Assembly (NCBI GenBank): GCA_018389105.1
Contig: JACATO010000998.1
Location: 310,001-374,000 of the forward strand
Direction: 5' to 3'
Source of the DNA: Nautilus pompilius
Lineage: Eukaryota; Mollusca; Cephalopoda; Nautilida; Nautilidae
Length of the DNA: 64,000 bases
The first letter of the stretch is position 1, and each line of letters begins with the position of its first letter. Positions 13,100-24,794 of the stretch are shown piece after piece. A model generated the notes under the pieces. That model was given only the letters and a program-made list of their open reading frames with translations. It did not search any database and was not told the origin of the DNA. Position numbers and translations under genes: made by a program.

Positions 13100-14030
13100 T
13101 ATTCAAAAGATGTATACTTCTTTCAACAATAATTGTGGGAAAGCAGGATATCAATAATTTCATAAGAGGCATGATAGTGAGTACTCATGTAAATGGTATC
13201 TTCTTTAACACAGTAGTTACCAATGTGACTCACCAGTGCACCTGCAATGGAAAAATTTGCAGGAAAGCACAACTCTGGTCACAAGCAAGTTATGAAAGAT
13301 CAACACACACAGACATGCAATTTATTAACAGATTTATTAAAAGATATAGCCCAAATTACGCTTGATAGATCATAGGGAGCTTTGCCTTGAACTTCAGTAG
13401 CTGTCACCTATAAGCAAATCACCCCTGCATCAATGTGACTAGTAAACGAACTGACCATGGAAGAAGGTTGTTGGATCCAACAAATCACATTACAGCCTAT
13501 TTGCAGAAAATAGAATGCAGGTAGCAGAGATCTGTCAAGTACTGAATCAACATGCATTATTCATACAGTCTAGGCTACTGGAAATGATATCATCATCTAA
13601 GGCGTGATTAGCTAGTGCAGTTGTGGTCACTCATTCAATTGCAGGGATGGGTGACATAATATGAATACTTACACACTATAATGGACCAAGTTGATTTTGC
13701 AGTGTTGGTTTTGTATCTGGATAGGTTATTTTATGATAATACCACCATCCATCAGATCATGTGTGCAGGATGGTTTAAAGAACTTTAATGAGTACACACC
13801 TTCCATAGCCAGCTCAATTCCATTAAACATCAGTGGAATATATTAGAATAATGCATCAGAATGCATCCACTACTACTTTCTCAGCTGGACCAACCAATTA
13901 GTGATTACAAACAAATGGTTATAAATACCACAAGACGTCTTGTGGTATCTATTGGAATCAATGATATGTATTTAAGCTGTCACTCAAAGCAAAGATAGTC
14001 TTATCCATATTAAAGCCATTTTCTAGATTT
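13100..14030 (+). pseudogene. degenerate Tc1-like transposase
   Basis: The plus strand carries a fragmented Tc1 family protein. The start has the Tc1-like pattern DINNFIRGMIVSTHVNG. An SPNYA motif closes the first helix-turn-helix region. A WTMEE segment follows, and an NNAS piece lies where QDNA is expected. Many stops and frameshifts are present. No terminal repeats were recognised. Confidence 0.5.
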
Positions 14031-14261
14031 TGGCAATAGCCTGTAGGCTTATTTTATTAAAGCATACAAATAGACATATATATACACACACATTACTAAG
14101 TAGTTGGTTTTTAATGTTAGAAAACAAATGAAATTCAAAGCTATTTCAGCAGAAAATTTACTCAATACAAGTGTTTTGTTATTTTACTCTATCTAAATGT
14201 AAGTTTCATTTTAACCAACAAATAAATTATAAATACCAAATGATTAATAATTTTTTTTTTG

Positions 14262-15985
14262 GAGTTCCCTAAGGTGGAGTCCTCAGCCCAACCCTATTCC
14301 TAGTCTTCATCAACGACATCGTCAAGGATCTTCCCAAGAATGTCCACAGAGCCATCTATGCTGACGATCTTGCACTTTGGTGATCAAAAGAACATATCAC
14401 CACTGCCAACTACAGGATACAAGAGGCGCTGAAGGTACTCGAGGACTGGAGAAAGGAGTGGCTCGTCACCATCAACTCCAGGAAGACCACTTACACAATC
14501 TTTAGTCTCTTTTCAAAGGAACTGAGGGCCAACTTCAAGCTCAAAAGACAGTCGCTGCAGGCGACTCACTAGGAAACAACAGACAAAGTCGAAACCAGAG
14601 CCAAGCTGTGGTTGGTGGTCATGAAGAAGCTAACTGGCACAATATGGGGTGCAGACACAGCAATCCTGAAAAAGATATGTGGGCAGCATCAGACCAGCTC
14701 TTGAATACGGAATGACAGCATGGGGCACTGCTGCCAAGTCAAATTTCAACAGAGTCAGCAAAGTGCAGAACCAGGTGCCCAGAATCATCACTGGCACCAT
14801 GCGGTCAACCCCTATCCAGGAGTTGGAAACCATCACAGGTCTTGAGTCTATGGAAGACAGAAGGGACTCCAAACGTCTCACCCAGGCAGCCAAATTCAAA
14901 CTACTAAACCACCAAATGAAAGACAGACTGTGCCAACCAACAAAAGGAAGACTGAAGAGAGGAAGCTTCATCCACCAGTCGAGGGTTTTGGTAAGGAAAC
15001 ACCATGATATCCTGGACTATGAACCCAAAGATATCCCCCAGTACCTTGGGAACCCAGGCTGGAGGGATGTTGGAAGACCCAAGATTTTGGCATTGGAAAC
15101 AAAGATTCTCAAAGTGATACTGTAAAGAAGTCCCTCACCATGGAACATATCCATGACTCTTACCCTCAACACAACTGGACTCATGTGTACACTGATGGGT
15201 CTGCTCACCAGGCTGTTAGAAATGGTGGTGCCTGAATCTACATCAGGTATCCAGGAGGGAGAGAAGAATGTAGCTCCCTTGCTACCGGCCTTTTCTCCAC
15301 CAACTTCAAAGCTGAAGCAGTAGCACTCCAGACAGGTGCAGCCAACATAGAACACAGTCCATTCTCCACCCACAATGCTGTGTTCTTCAGTGATGCGAAG
15401 TCAGTTTTGCAGGCCTTAGACACTGCCAGAGACAAATAACTGAATAACCTGTCGTCTGCCCTAGTCCCTCTGTGCAGAACCCAGACAGTTGTCTTGCAGT
15501 GGGTCCCCTCCAAACTGCAACATACTAGACAATGAAGTCGCAGACACTCTTGCGAAGGTGGGCACTACAAAGGAACAGAATGACAGGTCCACCAACTTCA
15601 AAGAAATAATGACTATCATTAAAGCAAAGCAACAAAACAAGTGGCTGCAGCAACACCCATGATGCAATGAAAATGGCCCTTATCACCTGCTCTCCAGGCC
15701 CGATCAGGTTCTCACATTCAGGCTGCGGACTGGCCACACCAAATGAACCACCACCTCTTTACCAAGTTCAGAATTGACCAGTCAGACCAGTGCCCCTGCC
15801 AGACAGGCAGCATGACAACAGAACATCTGCTGCAGTCCTGCCCACTACATGATGGCCTTAGGCAACAAATCTGGGTAGAGGGGACCATGGTGCAAAAGAA
15901 GCTCTTTGGCAGTCTGAGGGACCTGCGGTGCACAGCAACCTTTGCGCAGAGATCCGTGTCCATTTGAATGATCGCAAAAAAAAAT
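14262..15985 (+). mobile_element. 5'-truncated non-LTR retrotransposon (RT and RNase H)
   Basis: The plus strand starts inside reverse transcriptase with GGVLSPTLFLVFINDIV. The catalytic YADDLALW box is near 14360-14385. Next comes the thumb/connection region (EYGMTAWGTAAKSN and KVQNQ-PRIITG). RNase H follows with intact acidic motifs YTDGSA, NFKAEAVALQ and FSDAKS (about 15190-15410). A C-terminal LRTGHT and cysteine motif (CPCQTGSMTTEHLLQSCPLH) and a short A run near 15975 complete the 3' end. This matches the RNase H-bearing non-LTR groups (I/Jockey-like). A handful of stops and frameshifts make it dead, but it is much better preserved than the Gypsy copy. Confidence 0.85.
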
Positions 15986-17029
15986 TTTTAAGAGACAAGA
16001 CAGAACATACATTTCTTTTTATTTTGTTTTGTTTCAATGCAGCCACATTTAAAGTAGTTTTTTTTTTTTTAAGAATTTCTCACTACTTACCAACTAAATC
16101 AAGAATTTTGCTCTAGTCTTCGCTGTTTCATTACTATTATTACATTTTATATGGTATAATAATGAAAAAGTAATAATTAAAACTGATGTTTAAGCTGTTT
16201 ATTTTAGTTTGGTTTTTGCAATTTCTAGTTGAAGTGATCGCTAATTACACATTTTCATATCATCTCTATTGCAAAATGCAATTTGCAGTTTAAGACCATC
16301 TCTATACAATTGATTCCACTTGCATTGGCATTTGTATGTTGTCTATTGGATCCAATTAAACAGCTGGTCCATATAGCCATTAGTAACTTTGACCTTGTCA
16401 ATGCATGTAGCACTCACAAGTTAATCTGCTTGTTGCTTAATTCCATAATAATTTGCTATATGTCAAATAAATGACAGCTGCATGTAAGTGTAAAACAACT
16501 TTATCGATTACTTGTATTAATTATATTTTTTATCTCCTAATTAAATAAAAGGAAGAAAGTTTTATACAATCACAAATAAATGTACATGTAGTAAGAAAAT
16601 TTGGTATTCATCAGCAGCAGATAATAATTGATCAATCTTAGTTTTTTTTCTTTTCATGGTATTTAATGACTTATTATAAACCAGATCACAGAAAAAGTCT
16701 AAGCTAACATTTAAAGTTACATAATGAAACCACTGCAAAAAAATAATTCTGCTAAGTGGTGATAAACTGTCAAGCCTGTACGTGTATCACATGGTGAAAT
16801 GGGCGCATAATTGTCATCCCTTTCTGCCTTCTTTATGCCATGACTCTCTCAACAATGCCATCTTTGCAATTCTCATAGCTGGCATAACAGGAAGTATTGT
16901 AGTCAGTGTTGTTGAACTTCTTACTGCTAACAACTTATCTTCCTTTCAGGAAAATTGGTGTGGATTATCTGGCAGCTACTTTGGCATCACAAAACCAACA
17001 TAATGATAACAGTGCTTAATGATGTTAAA
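15986..17029. other. stretch with no recognised gene
   Basis: AT-rich sequence with short open frames only. The 16780-17000 segment is slightly GC-richer and may be part of the neighbouring transposon. Confidence 0.4.
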
Positions 17030-17861
17030 CATGACTGCATGCCTTTTTTTTACCCAGAAATTGGATGGCCTGTAGCATGGACACTTTGGAGCTAACATCT
17101 CTGGTGGATGATATGGGCTAAAGGAGATGGCTTTCAGTGAAGTTGAGGGTAAGCATCACAAGCTACATTCGATGTATTGTCTTCAGATTTTTTATGAATC
17201 CTTGATCCATTGGTCAAATGGCAGATGTCTTGCTGGGCAAGAGAAATTCAAGGCATGTTTTCAGCATCTTTGTCTGAGGATGAGTGTAGTAGTTGTCCAC
17301 AAGCAATAAGACTCTGATGATTTTGCTTCCAGAGCTAGCATCTCAGTCAGATATCCACTCCTTGAAGATGACTGCTGGCATCTAACAGTTATTGTTATTA
17401 TGATAAATGACCAGCAAACTTTTAGGCTTGACTCCTTTGTAGCATTGTGGATATTAGCTTTTCCTGATAAACAAGAGTTTGTGTTTGTCAGAAATGATCA
17501 TATTTGCACAATATAAAGACCAATTAACTATCTCACTAATAGAAACCAGTCTTGTCTGCCTTGCATATGTTTTCAAGATTAGTCATTTAAAGCAGGTATG
17601 GAAAGATAATGAACCACAATCTTTTTCCCCTTCTTGATCAGCACTTTCTCTCTCAGTGAGCTCATTTTTACCAGACTTCGTTTCTTGTGTTCCAACAGAT
17701 AGCCACCCATTGATCTCTTTAAAGTTGACATGTCTCAGTTTTATTCAGCCAGTTCTGCTTTCGATTTCCAAATAGACCTCAAGAGATTACAATGTCAAAC
17801 CATTTGGGAAACCTCTTCGAAGTTAGAATTTTTGCTGTCTTATTTGTGCTTTCTGCCTTTC
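17030..17861 (-). pseudogene. Tigger/jerky-type transposase remnant
   Basis: Minus-strand fragments give FKEINGWLS, CYKGVKPKSLLVIYHNN, LLVDNYYTHPQ and PMDQGFIKNLK in order. These correspond to the helix-turn-helix C-end, the core beta strands, the second catalytic Asp (LLVDN) and the third Asp (MDQG) of pogo/Tigger transposases. Stops and frame changes are frequent, so it is a dead copy. Confidence 0.65.
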
Positions 17862-18090
17862 TACCTAAACAAACTTAATCAACCCATTAAAAAATTACTG
17901 TAATAAGGAATTATCCCTCTGGAGTCTTTAATAAAAGAAGACTATTTTGTTTTGTTTACAATTGGACAATTCCATAAAGAAGAGTCATTTTACAAATTAG
18001 AAAATAAAAGTAAAATCAGAAAATCGCTATGCTGCAGTCTTTGCAGCTTTAAGTAATCATGTAGAATGTCCTAAGATCAACTAGACTGGG
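17862..18090. repeat. dispersed repeat copy B
   Basis: Partner of 12858-13085. It directly adjoins the Tigger remnant and probably represents that element's 5' end. Confidence 0.55.
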
Positions 18091-19407
18091 GATCACCAAA
18101 CTGTGGCTCTGGAGCCATCTATAACCTGATAATGAGCAAAAATTTGGTTTAATCTATCAGTAATTTAAATGTACTTCAAATTGTAACAATTACCAGATAT
18201 CTATAAATTCTTCAGCAATGGATATTTTAACAAAAAAGAGTTAAAAATCCCAATATTTAATCAAAAAAGTATATTCTACTGAATGTCAGCTGCAATACAA
18301 TAACCATAACAAGTTACAGTAACCACTGTTTTGCCAAGCGAAATGGTTTTTTTTGTGTGCCATAGTTAGACAATTCTTAACATTTATGATCGTAAATGGT
18401 CACTTGATCATTCAGTAGGACATAATGATTTCCCATCATGGACTCCCTCTCTTACAGATTGAGCCCAGAGTACCAGAGGGACCTCGACAGAAAAGATTTT
18501 GTTAGTTACTTCATTTGAATTTCTTTATCGTTTAAAGTATCTCCATCTGTGTGTTGTGAAAGGATAAAAATAATACTTGAGAATTTTGGCATGGCAATGA
18601 TAAATAGGAAAATACATCAGCTTACTAGCAAATTATGCTAGAAAGAAAATTTCATGAATCTTACCATGGGACAAGCAATAAACTAATGACTGGTAACCAT
18701 GAAAACAAGCCTGACTCACTGATAATTCTGTTAATTCCGATTATGACAGGTTTCAAAGCAATGAGCGTCAAATAAAAATGATTCAAATAAAAGTCACAAA
18801 TTCTTGTACATTTGTGGGACAGTAATAAGGGCAGGTTGGATAAGGTAACTGGGTGGTTGGTCTGATGTATAAAGAAACTTAATGACTCTAGTCAAGGAGA
18901 GTGAAATTAGACTTGCTTTTTTTTTTGTTGTCTGTAAGGATAACTTATACATTGTGCTATCTTACAAGATTATTTTGCCAGTTGCACAACCTCAACCTTC
19001 AGCCTTAGTTAAGAATTCAACCAATCCATCTAAAAAATTAATGCCCTGATCCTCGCTGGGCAGGTAAGCAAGAATTGAATTGGAAAGCAACTCTTAACAG
19101 ACATTTAGCACAGTTTAAATGGCCTACTTGATGCATTTAATTGCCTGCTAGTCAACCACATAACTCGCAGATATACACAAAGGCATAGTTAGTGAGTTTT
19201 TTTTTTTCAGTACGTTACAAATAATGATTACATAATGGTGTCTTTACAAATTAAGGTATGTTGTCTCTGGTGAGAATAAAATCTCTGTTTACGTGTTTTG
19301 CTCTCCCATGTTGGGTCCAGTGGGGTGGTCATGCACAGCTAATTCTAAGGTAATATCAAATTTGTTATTATTCTGTCTAATTTTGGTGTCTTAAACTTCC
19401 TACACTA
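18091..19407. other. stretch with no recognised gene
   Basis: Begins with GGGGATCACCAAACTGTGG and GGAGCC, which resembles the terminal repeat of some hAT elements, but no matching right end was found. Otherwise AT-rich without coding signal. Confidence 0.35.
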
Positions 19408-21900
19408 CAGTCGAACCTCTGAAATCTGGACTGATCAATACCTGGACCATTCCAAATTTTGGAATAAAAATGCAGAAATGATGTACACACTGGATATAAG
19501 CAACTGTATAACAGGGAAAACTTCATACTTTGAATAAACAAAGAAAGTAAAGAATGTATACAAATATAGTAAATCCTAACTGAAAACCTTAAAAATGCAA
19601 GGAAAAGCAAAAATAAATTTATTTGATTTACTTACTTAATAGATTTTTTCTCTGCTTAAAAAATACAAATTTGTAAAAAAAAAAAAACACTTAGAAAATT
19701 AGAAATTACATTAGTGCTAAGATATAATTTGTAGCTATTATCGAAAAAAGCAGCTATACCACTTATCTCATGCTGCTCATCCAGTGCAAGAAATGATATT
19801 AAGATATCAATGAACACTTATAATAAAAAAAAATAAAAAGATGAATAGCGGCCAAACATGATATAAGCATTTGAAGAGTAAAGGTTAAAAAAATTTTAAT
19901 GTTATATTTGTTATCGTTTCATCAAATAAAATAACACCTTTTCCTATTTTATTTAGTATTTTTATTCTTAACTTTAGAAGATGTTTAATGTAATGTTACT
20001 TGGTTCATGTGTTTAGATTTCTCCTTTAAAATTTTATTTTGCAAAAACATGAACTGCATTATCTCATGTTTCATAAAAAAACTTCTTTGTTGAAGAAATG
20101 TTATAAAGCGAGAACTAAACTAAATTCTCTCCTCCAATGAAATTTTTTTTTTTGAGGCTCATAATCTTTATTATCCTCACTTTCAAGTTCCTTAGGGTTT
20201 ATCACTGACTCCATTATTTCTAAGTCTGAGTTGTCCAACAACTGGTGCATCCTGATCACAATTAAGCCATGTCATAATAGTTTTCATTTAAGTTGTTTAT
20301 AAAATCAATGTCCGTGCTACTTGCACAGTTTGAGAGTTCTATTGTCTTTGACCGCTCTGGTTTGCCTTGGAAACCCCCAAATTCTTCATCAGAAAGGTAA
20401 ATTTCATCTTTAAGTGACTTTTTTGTTGATGAAAACAGTTTTTTTCTATGCATTTTTAAGTATGAGATGAGTTACTTTGTTCCATCCATCAGCCAGACAC
20501 CACAGTGCATCCTTGATAGTAAACTGCTTTTTGAATTTCTCTATCCCTCTGCCAGTAGAATAACAATTAACAAGACAGGACATAAAAAAACCTTTCCTAT
20601 GTTTAGTCTTTAGAGATTTGATAACACCCTGATCCATGGACAGAATTAATGAAGTACAGTTGGGAGGGAAGTATGTGAGGGAAACACTATCTGTATCCAT
20701 CATTTAAACAGGTGGGTGTGCTAAGCAGTTATCCAAGAGTAAGACAATTTTACAATCAACTGGCAGCCCAAACTTATGACAGTGGGCATGAGCTTCAGGT
20801 ACAAAATTGTGTTTAAACCATTCTAAGGTTATTTCTTGAGTGACCCAAGCCCATTTGTTAACCTTGTATATCACCGGAAGGAAGTTAACTACTTTAAGAA
20901 TAGGAGGTTCTGCACTCTTCCTGATTATGAGTAACTTACATTTGTGTGCGCCAGCCACATTTGCACAAGGACAGTAAGCCTGTCTTTGGCATCGTTGACA
21001 CCCTCCACTGCAACAAGTGTCTCACGTGGTAAACACCTCCAATACACACCAGTCTTGTCTGCATTTGTAGACTTGTTCTAGACTAAGCCTTTCATCATTT
21101 ACTAACTTAGTAAAATCAGTAACATAACTCACTGCTGCTTCATGGTCAGCAGAAAGTTTCTCACTATGAGTTATTAACATATGAATGCCATGTCTACTCT
21201 TGAATTTTTGTAACCAACCTTGCAAGTTTAAACATTCTGACTCTAGTTGATTGCTTCATGGTACACTTCAGCCTACACAATAAGCACTGGCCCAGACAGG
21301 AATATTTTCGCTATAGCCAGCCAAAGACCTTATGTACAACCCCTTTGTTTGTATCACTCTTAGCATAGAACTTTAAAATTTTTTCACTTTGCTTCTTTGT
21401 TATAAATGGAGGATTTTCAAACACCATACTTTTCACATAAACGACGCACCAACATTCCCTCCTTTGAATTCTTCAATATTTAAACTTTCTTACTTGTTTT
21501 ATGAAATTTCTGCTTATGTTTCTGAACAATGACTTTCATTGTGGCATCATCAATTGCTTTTTTCTGAGTGAGAGGCATAATAAGAGGTGATTTTTTAAAA
21601 AAAGCAAAATATAAAGGACAATTTCTCAAGAGTGTGATGCAGTGAGGAAGTAGAATCAAAACATACAAGATGAACACCAGGTAAGTGTTGATAGTGCCCA
21701 GACTTGCAAGATTCTGAACCACACTGACATGCTCCAAAACTTGCAAATGATCCAAATTTTAGAGGTTTCATTGTAGTATAGAGATCAGCTAACTCTACAT
21801 GCATTTCATGCAACAATATAAAAACAAGACTGATCTCACATGCACATCTATTATTAAATATCTGTACTGTATCCATGTTTTGAGATGGTTGTGCAACAAA
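19408..21900 (-). mobile_element. Tigger/jerky DNA transposon, inactive
   Basis: A pogo-type terminal sequence CAGTCGAACCTCTGAAATC starts at 19408, directly after a TA. A minus-strand transposase runs from about 21500 down to 20260. It shows WLQKFKSRHGI and EKLSADHEAAV (DNA-binding/linker region). ADKTGVYWRCLP holds the first catalytic Asp, in a shifted frame near 21050. KLLIIRKSAEPP and WF--NFVPEA follow. LLLDNCLAHP holds the second Asp, and FPPNCTSLILSMDQGVIKSLK holds the third. All three catalytic Asp residues survive, but at least two frame changes and stops separate them. The right terminal repeat is uncertain: a diverged AAATTCAGAGGTTTGGTGAC lies at about 23064-23083, which would extend the element. 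Confidence 0.75.
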
Positions 21901-22399
21901 GTCTTTTAATTCTTTTCAGTTTGTAACATTCATAAATAGTACCATGATGGTCAACATACATTTTAAGAAATCAATCAAAATTGGAATTAAATCTGAAATA
22001 AAATTTGCATAATTGAAGGAGTTGAAATGGCTTCACAATGAAAAATTCACCAACAAAAATACAATTTCAAGATGCATTTTATAAAATAACACTACTTTCC
22101 TGAAAAGTAACCACTTGGAGATGCCAGAGAGAGTGAGCTATGGAAAAGATGAAGCACAAAGCAGTCCAAAGAAAGAACTTGTTCACCAAATAGATTAAAT
22201 CAACAAATAGCACAGCTATTGTTAATTTTGTGGCAACTCAGAAATTGTGAAAAAGCCATTCACAGATGATTATATAAAATAGTTTTATCAAAGTATCAGA
22301 AAAACTGTACAGTGATTTCAAAAACAAAATTATCTTAAAAAATTAGAGACATGCCATTGTCTGCAAGGGTGATGAGGAACAAAATAGTACAAATGGCCA

Positions 22400-23030
22400 C
22401 AGACGTCACCATTAGGCAGAATAAGGACATTAATAATAAACTTCTCTATTGATTATGATAAGTTGTGTGATGGCAAGGACTTTGCATTGGTTGCCATTCT
22501 CAACAGGTATATGAATGCCAATGGACCCCAAAAGAAGCTTATTGAATTTCTGCCCCTCAAAAGCCAAACATGGGAAGTTATTTTGTTGGTCATTGTTCAC
22601 TGCCTAAAGAAAAATGAAATGAGCATCAGCCATATCATCCCAAGTTGCACCTGACAGGCAATGAATATGAAAGTATAACAAACCCCTTGTGTGCCCCTGG
22701 ATCATCATGTGACATCATTTCACTGCAAAGTTAGGTCAAGAAATCCTGGGTACAGATCATCAACAAAACAATGGCAAAAGGGTTGAAACACTGGCAGTTG
22801 TGTGAACTTCTTGAAGAGGCTAACTGTCAATATTCAAACCTCCTTTTGCAGGAAGACTGCTCATGAGTTTTGCTGCCTGTCTGGAAGGTGTTTTCGCGAG
22901 AAGATTAAAACGCAATATTAAAACTGCAAGAAACCTTTGTGGGGCAATTTCTGGAATTCAGAAAGGAAAAGGCGCCCTTTTCATTCATGTTGAAAACCCT
23001 TGAAGCAAACAACTCTGCGCTCACCTGTTC
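22400..23030 (+). pseudogene. possible hAT/DUF4371-like transposase fragment
   Basis: The plus-strand frame at 22463-22654 reads DFALVAILNRYMN followed by KKLIEFLPLKSQTWEV. This resembles the segment before the second catalytic region in hAT-related (DUF4371, zinc-finger MYM-like) transposases. Downstream frames are broken. It may be nested in, or adjacent to, the Tigger element. Confidence 0.35.
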
Positions 23031-24693
23031 AGCATTTGCAGGACAGGGACACGTGCACTTCTAAATTCAGAGGTTTGGTGACAACTAAAAAAGCACATCT
23101 ATCCTAGGACAACCTTAAGAAACAAGACCAAACCACGAATTTCATAAAAAGAAAACTGAGAAGTTAACTAAACAATGCATCTTTATATTCCTGCTTGAAA
23201 ATGAAAGCTATAGTATATTGTACAAACAATGACTGACTCTCCAAGAAAAAAAAAATAAACAGCAGAAATCATACTAAAATACTGGTAAGTTGATTTAGTA
23301 TACTTAAGAAGCTGAAGATAATTTAATGGGCTCATTTCATTTATATATAAAATATCATTAAGTTGAAAACTTAGGATTTTAAATATAATCAAATGCCCTC
23401 TTTTCAAAGATATGAACTCATTTTTTTAAACGCCTATTTGTTTTATTTATTTGTCAGGCATAACTGTATGATAGCTGGCACCCTCAAAAGATAGATATAT
23501 AACATATCTATCTATATAGTCAAGACTGTCAAAAACAATGTGTAATGTAAGAAGAAAATAAAATATGCAAAAAGTTTGCAGAGAGATCCAATTATTGAAA
23601 TATGGGTTACATGCATTGCAGCTCTTAAGATATTGCCTTTTTAACCGAATTTGGAAAGGTGGCTTTTGTTATTTGGGTAGCCAACCCTGCACTAAATCAA
23701 TGTGAATAAGCTGCATGAGAGTTGCATGCAACATTCAGCAATAATCATGGGAAAACAAAGTTGAGAGTGATTTCCCAAGAGGCATGCATGACAGGTGGAT
23801 TTGACGACAATAGGAAACTTCACTGCATTCATTTTGCAACTTGAAAATATAATGATATTCAGTGCAGCTTAGAAACTTAAATTAATGAATGTGCTGGTAC
23901 TTAGAAAAAAAACTATATTATATATATAAAGTGAATATAAATCACTGCTGTTGCAAACAAGATACAAATGTTATTGCCCAAGGGCCTTAGATTCAGACAC
24001 TACAGTACATAATGTCATTGAACTAAAAACAGGACAATTTAAATAAATTTAATATGCTCTCCATCCAAAATTTAATACATACTTTTTTAATCTGTACTTA
24101 ATTATCTGAAAGTAACTCCATGTTTTTAATTGCATGAAAGAACAAATATACAGAATTTCAAAGCTCTATTTTTCCTTCTTTTTTTTTTCAGTTTCACATT
24201 AAGCTTCATTTTAATTTGTTTACAGGTATTCATTATGCCTCCAGAGGTTAGTTATTAAGAATATGAGCTCAGGATATAAAATGCACTAAAGTTGTTACTT
24301 CATTAGTTTCATAATCCATGCCCACACACAAAGAAAAAAATATTTACTTTGTTTTTAATCACTTTTATTTAAAGCTGCCATGGCCACTAAACCAGTCTCC
24401 TCTGAACAAAGATCATCACAAAAAAGTGGCTAATGATTGGAGGGCCTTCAATGAATAGAAACAATTTTTTCACTTTACAATTTCCATTCCTGAAGCATCA
24501 GTAATCATTCAACCAAACAAAAAAAATAATATTTATGCTATTACAATGCTGTTTGTCAAAGTTAATAATAATATGTAACATGTGCATGAAAATTAGTTGA
24601 AAAGAATTTGATAACACTACCTAAAGCACCATGAATACCATTTTTTTAAATTATACATTTTTATATAATGGACTTTTCCTTCCTTCACCCAGT

Positions 24694-24794
24694 CTCTCTC
24701 TCTCTTCTCACCCTTTATTCTTTCTGTCTCTGTCCTCTAACCTTTCTCTCCCCCTCCATCCCTCCCACCCACTCTTCCTCACTCCCACTCAATC
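24694..24794 (+). repeat. CT-rich low-complexity tract
   Basis: Runs of TCTC, CCCTCC and CACTC. They create overlapping spurious serine/leucine-rich frames on both strands. Confidence 0.8.

Noticed and set aside
15017-15963. Minus-strand frames of up to 118 codons opposite the non-LTR element
   Set aside because: The plus strand carries the RNase H and C-terminal motifs, so these are antisense shadows.
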